This document shows positions 61,537-64,000 of a DNA stretch of 64,000 bases, piece after piece. The position numbers and the translations under genes are program-made. How positions within the stretch are numbered: position 1 is the first letter of the stretch; each line of letters opens with the position of its first letter. The notes under the pieces were generated by a model. It made no database searches and was not told where the DNA came from. It saw only the letters and a program-made list of their open reading frames with translations. The stretch comes from Paraspadella gotoi (Eukaryota; Chaetognatha), in contig CM119270.1 of assembly GCA_051294375.1 (NCBI GenBank), positions 13,549,833 to 13,613,832 of the forward strand, in the 5' to 3' direction.

Positions 61537-63810
61537 ATGAGTACGACAGAAATCAGTCGTGAATATGCGTCGTCAAAAACAAGTCTTGACAGGAGCAGCA
61601 GCTACGACAACGGTAATGCGTAAATAAATGTATATAAATCCATTTAAATATATGGAAAAGAAAAAAGATTACTTTTTTATTTATGTATTGTAGACGCTTT
61701 CGAAGAGAGGAAACCTAAAAAATGGGTACCCACTACCCACTGCCCAGTGGCTAAGAGTTGAGAAGTTTTTCGTCAAGCTCAGATTGAGACCTAGTCTAGA
61801 TTAGGGCTAGAACCCGGGGTCTCGTGGTTTCGGAGATAAAGTATCAGCCCGCCGCAAGGAAGCAGAGTCGTTGTCAAAACGCTGCATTTCGGCTCGAATG
61901 TCGCATCCGTCATTCTCATCGCTCAATGCTGAGTATTTCCTTTCCCTGTCCATTCTCTTTCAGAAGTGCGGCGTGAAATGCAGAGCTTCTGGACGAAGCA
62001 CTCGAAGGCGGCTTCGTTGGAGGAGATGATGCTCAACTCGGACGCCAAATCCATTCGGAGTCTCGAGGAACCGGAGGTGCTTTCTCTGCTGCCGGACTTT
62101 CGCGACAAGGACGTCGTCGAACTCGCCTGCGGAATCGGGTGAGTCAAGATTTTTTCAACGGGGAAAGGTTAGATGTTTGTAATATTTATAATATTGTCGC
62201 ATGTTGACATACGTATACATAAATTAACTTTGGGGCAGAAGATGTTAACCTACTGATGATCGTTTATATTAATTAACCTTGAGTCAGGTGTTAATATTTG
62301 TTATATTTGAATTTAACAATTAAAAATTTAACAATTTTAACACTAATCGATTTTCTCCCGTAAACTTTCATTGTTCGTGGCAGAGGTTAATCTCTTTTCG
62401 GTCGGTCTGGGCATCTGACGTTAAAATATATATATAATACTGAATCATTTTATTTATACATTTTCAAGTACAGTAAAACTTTATGAGCCATTTTTAATCT
62501 CTTCTAATTATATTATGATAATTACCTTTAAAACCAATCTTATAAATAAAAAATCAACGCGTAATAATTTGGAATTAACTTTCGATATTCTCCTAAGCGA
62601 TCACTTTCGTAAAATCACCAATTCTGAGAGTGATTTCACTCTCAGAATGTCTGACTAAAAGTTTTCAGAATGACGCCAACACAAGTATCGCATCTTCACA
62701 TTTCATCACTACTCAACGCGACTTTAACAAGAACTTTAAAACGTCAGGCGTTTCACGAGTCACTTGGCCCAATCGGCCAAATCTCTCATCGCTGTGGACT
62801 TCATGGAAAACTTCATCCAGAAAAACGAAGAGGAGAAGCCCACTTCGGGAACATCAAGTTCCTGCAGGCGGACGTGTTGGCGATGGAGTTGGAGGACGAA
62901 TGGTGAAGAAAGGGAGGAGAGGGGGGGCGAAAGCGAGGGGAGGGGGCGGAGGAGAAAAGAGGTAAGTAGAGAAGATAAGTAATGGCGAGTCAAATGTGTG
63001 CGTGGAATAAGCGAGAATAAGATTGAAGGAAAGATAAGAATTTCTACGTATAGCATTTAAAATAAAAACCATCATTTTCCATCTCACAGCGTGGACTTAA
63101 TATTCAGCACTGGATATTGATGTATTTGAGCGACGACGAAGTTTTGTCTCTGCTCAGAAAATGCCTGCAATGGCTGCGTCCGGGCGGATATTTATTTTTT
63201 CGCGAATCTTGCTTCAGGTTTGATTTCAAGTTTAAACTTAGCAAATACAATTTGCTATTCGTAGTTATTTTAGCGTGATATTTTTATATTTTGTAATCAA
63301 TTAATGGTTTATACATAATAAAAAATGACATTATTGGCAGAAAATCAGGGAATCACGGAAACGACGAAAACCCGACGTTTTATCGAAACCTTCTGACTAC
63401 TGTCAAATGTTAAATTACGTGAAAAATGAGCGTGATCAAAACTATGAGCAATACAAGTTTATTGTTTCGAAAATCTCTCGGAAGTTACATTAAGGTATGT
63501 GCTGAAATGAAAAAAAAATTGCATTAGCAAAACAATTTTGCTAATTGCAGCTGAAACGAAATCCCGGACAAGTTATCTGGCTGGCCCGAAAGAGCTCGCG
63601 GGAAAGCAGGATTCACGGCGCTTCGAACTTTTCAAGAATTTCTTGATAATTCCCAATATTCTTTGAACGGAATATTAAGATACGAAAAAATCTTTGACCC
63701 AGGTAAAAAGATTTAGCTCACAACACAATGAAAACAAAAAATAATTATTTATCGCTGGATAAAAAGTCTTTGATACCGTTACCCTACCAAGGCTTCGTCT
63801 CGACCGGCGG
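61537..63810 (+). CDS. Phosphoethanolamine N-methyltransferase, 5' part
   Basis: A SAM-dependent enzyme that methylates phosphoethanolamine toward phosphocholine. Exons: 61537-61612 (ATG; MSTTEISREYASS), 61964-62138, 62748-62902, 63090-63217, 63341-63494, 63551-63702, then an exon ending at the gap. The first methyltransferase domain is clear: EMMLNSDAKSI, motif I VVELACGIG continuing GRFTSHLAQ, LIAVDFMENFIQKNE, HFGNIKFLQADVL, GGYLFFRESCF. The linker DNSQYSLNGILRYEKIF and QGFVSTGG lead into a second domain as in plant two-domain PEAMT, so this is probably the bifunctional form. Six frame breaks are needed near 62838, 63109, 63391, 63471, 63609 and 63645. Conservation continues on both sides of each break, so sequencing error near the gap is more likely than pseudogene decay. 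Exons 1 and 2 are clean. Confidence 0.9.
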
Positions 63811-63970
63811 NNNNNNNNNNNNNNNNNNNNNNNNNNNNNNNNNNNNNNNNNNNNNNNNNNNNNNNNNNNNNNNNNNNNNNNNNNNNNNNNNNNNNNNNNN
63901 NNNNNNNNNNNNNNNNNNNNNNNNNNNNNNNNNNNNNNNNNNNNNNNNNNNNNNNNNNNNNNNNNNNNNN
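63811..63970. other. Assembly gap (160 N) with duplicated flanks
   Basis: The 30 bases after the gap (AAAAAATAATTATTTACCGC and onward) repeat, with three to four differences, the bases at about 63737-63767 before it. The pre-gap sequence therefore overlaps the next contig without being merged. The post-gap version ends in ACAG, a good splice acceptor, where the pre-gap version has AAAG. Confidence 0.85.
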
Positions 63971-64000
63971 AAAAAATAATTATTTACCGCGGATAAACAG

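Noticed and set aside
61790-61855. tRNA-like sequence near GGGCTAGAACCC / GATAAAGTATCAGC
   Set aside because: A D-arm-like motif on one strand and a box-B-like motif on the other cannot belong to one tRNA; possibly an old SINE relic.

Overview
This is a window of an animal nuclear genome, almost certainly an invertebrate. Genes are split by short GT-AG introns and there are no bacterial features. Coding exons are GC-rich inside AT-rich introns. The non-coding DNA is packed with (AG/CT)n, (GAC/GTC)n and minisatellite arrays. The gene set (neurofibromin, a SMOC-type matricellular protein, a phosphoethanolamine methyltransferase) fits a bilaterian, perhaps a protostome. I cannot name the species.

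Layout. 1-36.8 kb: no gene I can recognise, apart from an orphan promoter-like cluster near 0.9-1.35 kb. This part is simple repeats, minisatellites, tRNA-like fragments, N-gaps and three kinds of large duplication that look like assembly artefacts: 5.16-10.05 kb is repeated at 10.07-16.14 kb, 19.98-23.34 kb is repeated base for base at 23.66-27.02 kb, and 20.06-21.7 kb returns inverted at 26.9-28.45 kb. 36.8-44.8 kb (+): the last 18 recognisable exons of neurofibromin (NF1), every intron phase agreeing. They are interrupted after the fifteenth by an inverted, error-rich copy of four to five exons beside a 25-N gap. 46.8-53.7 kb (-): a convergent SMOC/Pent-like secreted gene with signal peptide, Kazal, thyroglobulin type-1, EF-hand EC, a second thyroglobulin type-1, and a second EC domain. 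54.8-61.5 kb: non-coding, repeat-rich. 61.5-63.8 kb (+): the 5' part of a phosphoethanolamine N-methyltransferase (PMT/PEAMT), running into a gap and carrying several single-base frameshifts.

How the parts relate. The three genes have no evident common pathway: NF1 is a cytoplasmic RAS regulator, SMOC an extracellular BMP-pathway modulator, PMT a phosphocholine-synthesis enzyme. NF1 and SMOC converge tail to tail with about 2 kb between their stop codons.

The most important caution is structural. Six gaps are exactly 25 N, and five of them bound duplicated or inverted sequence with raw-read-like indels. I see no convincing new biological system. The most biologically interesting points are the doubled TY-EC module of the SMOC gene, a long stop-free frame joined to its signal peptide, two GC-AG introns, and an orphan housekeeping-type promoter cluster.
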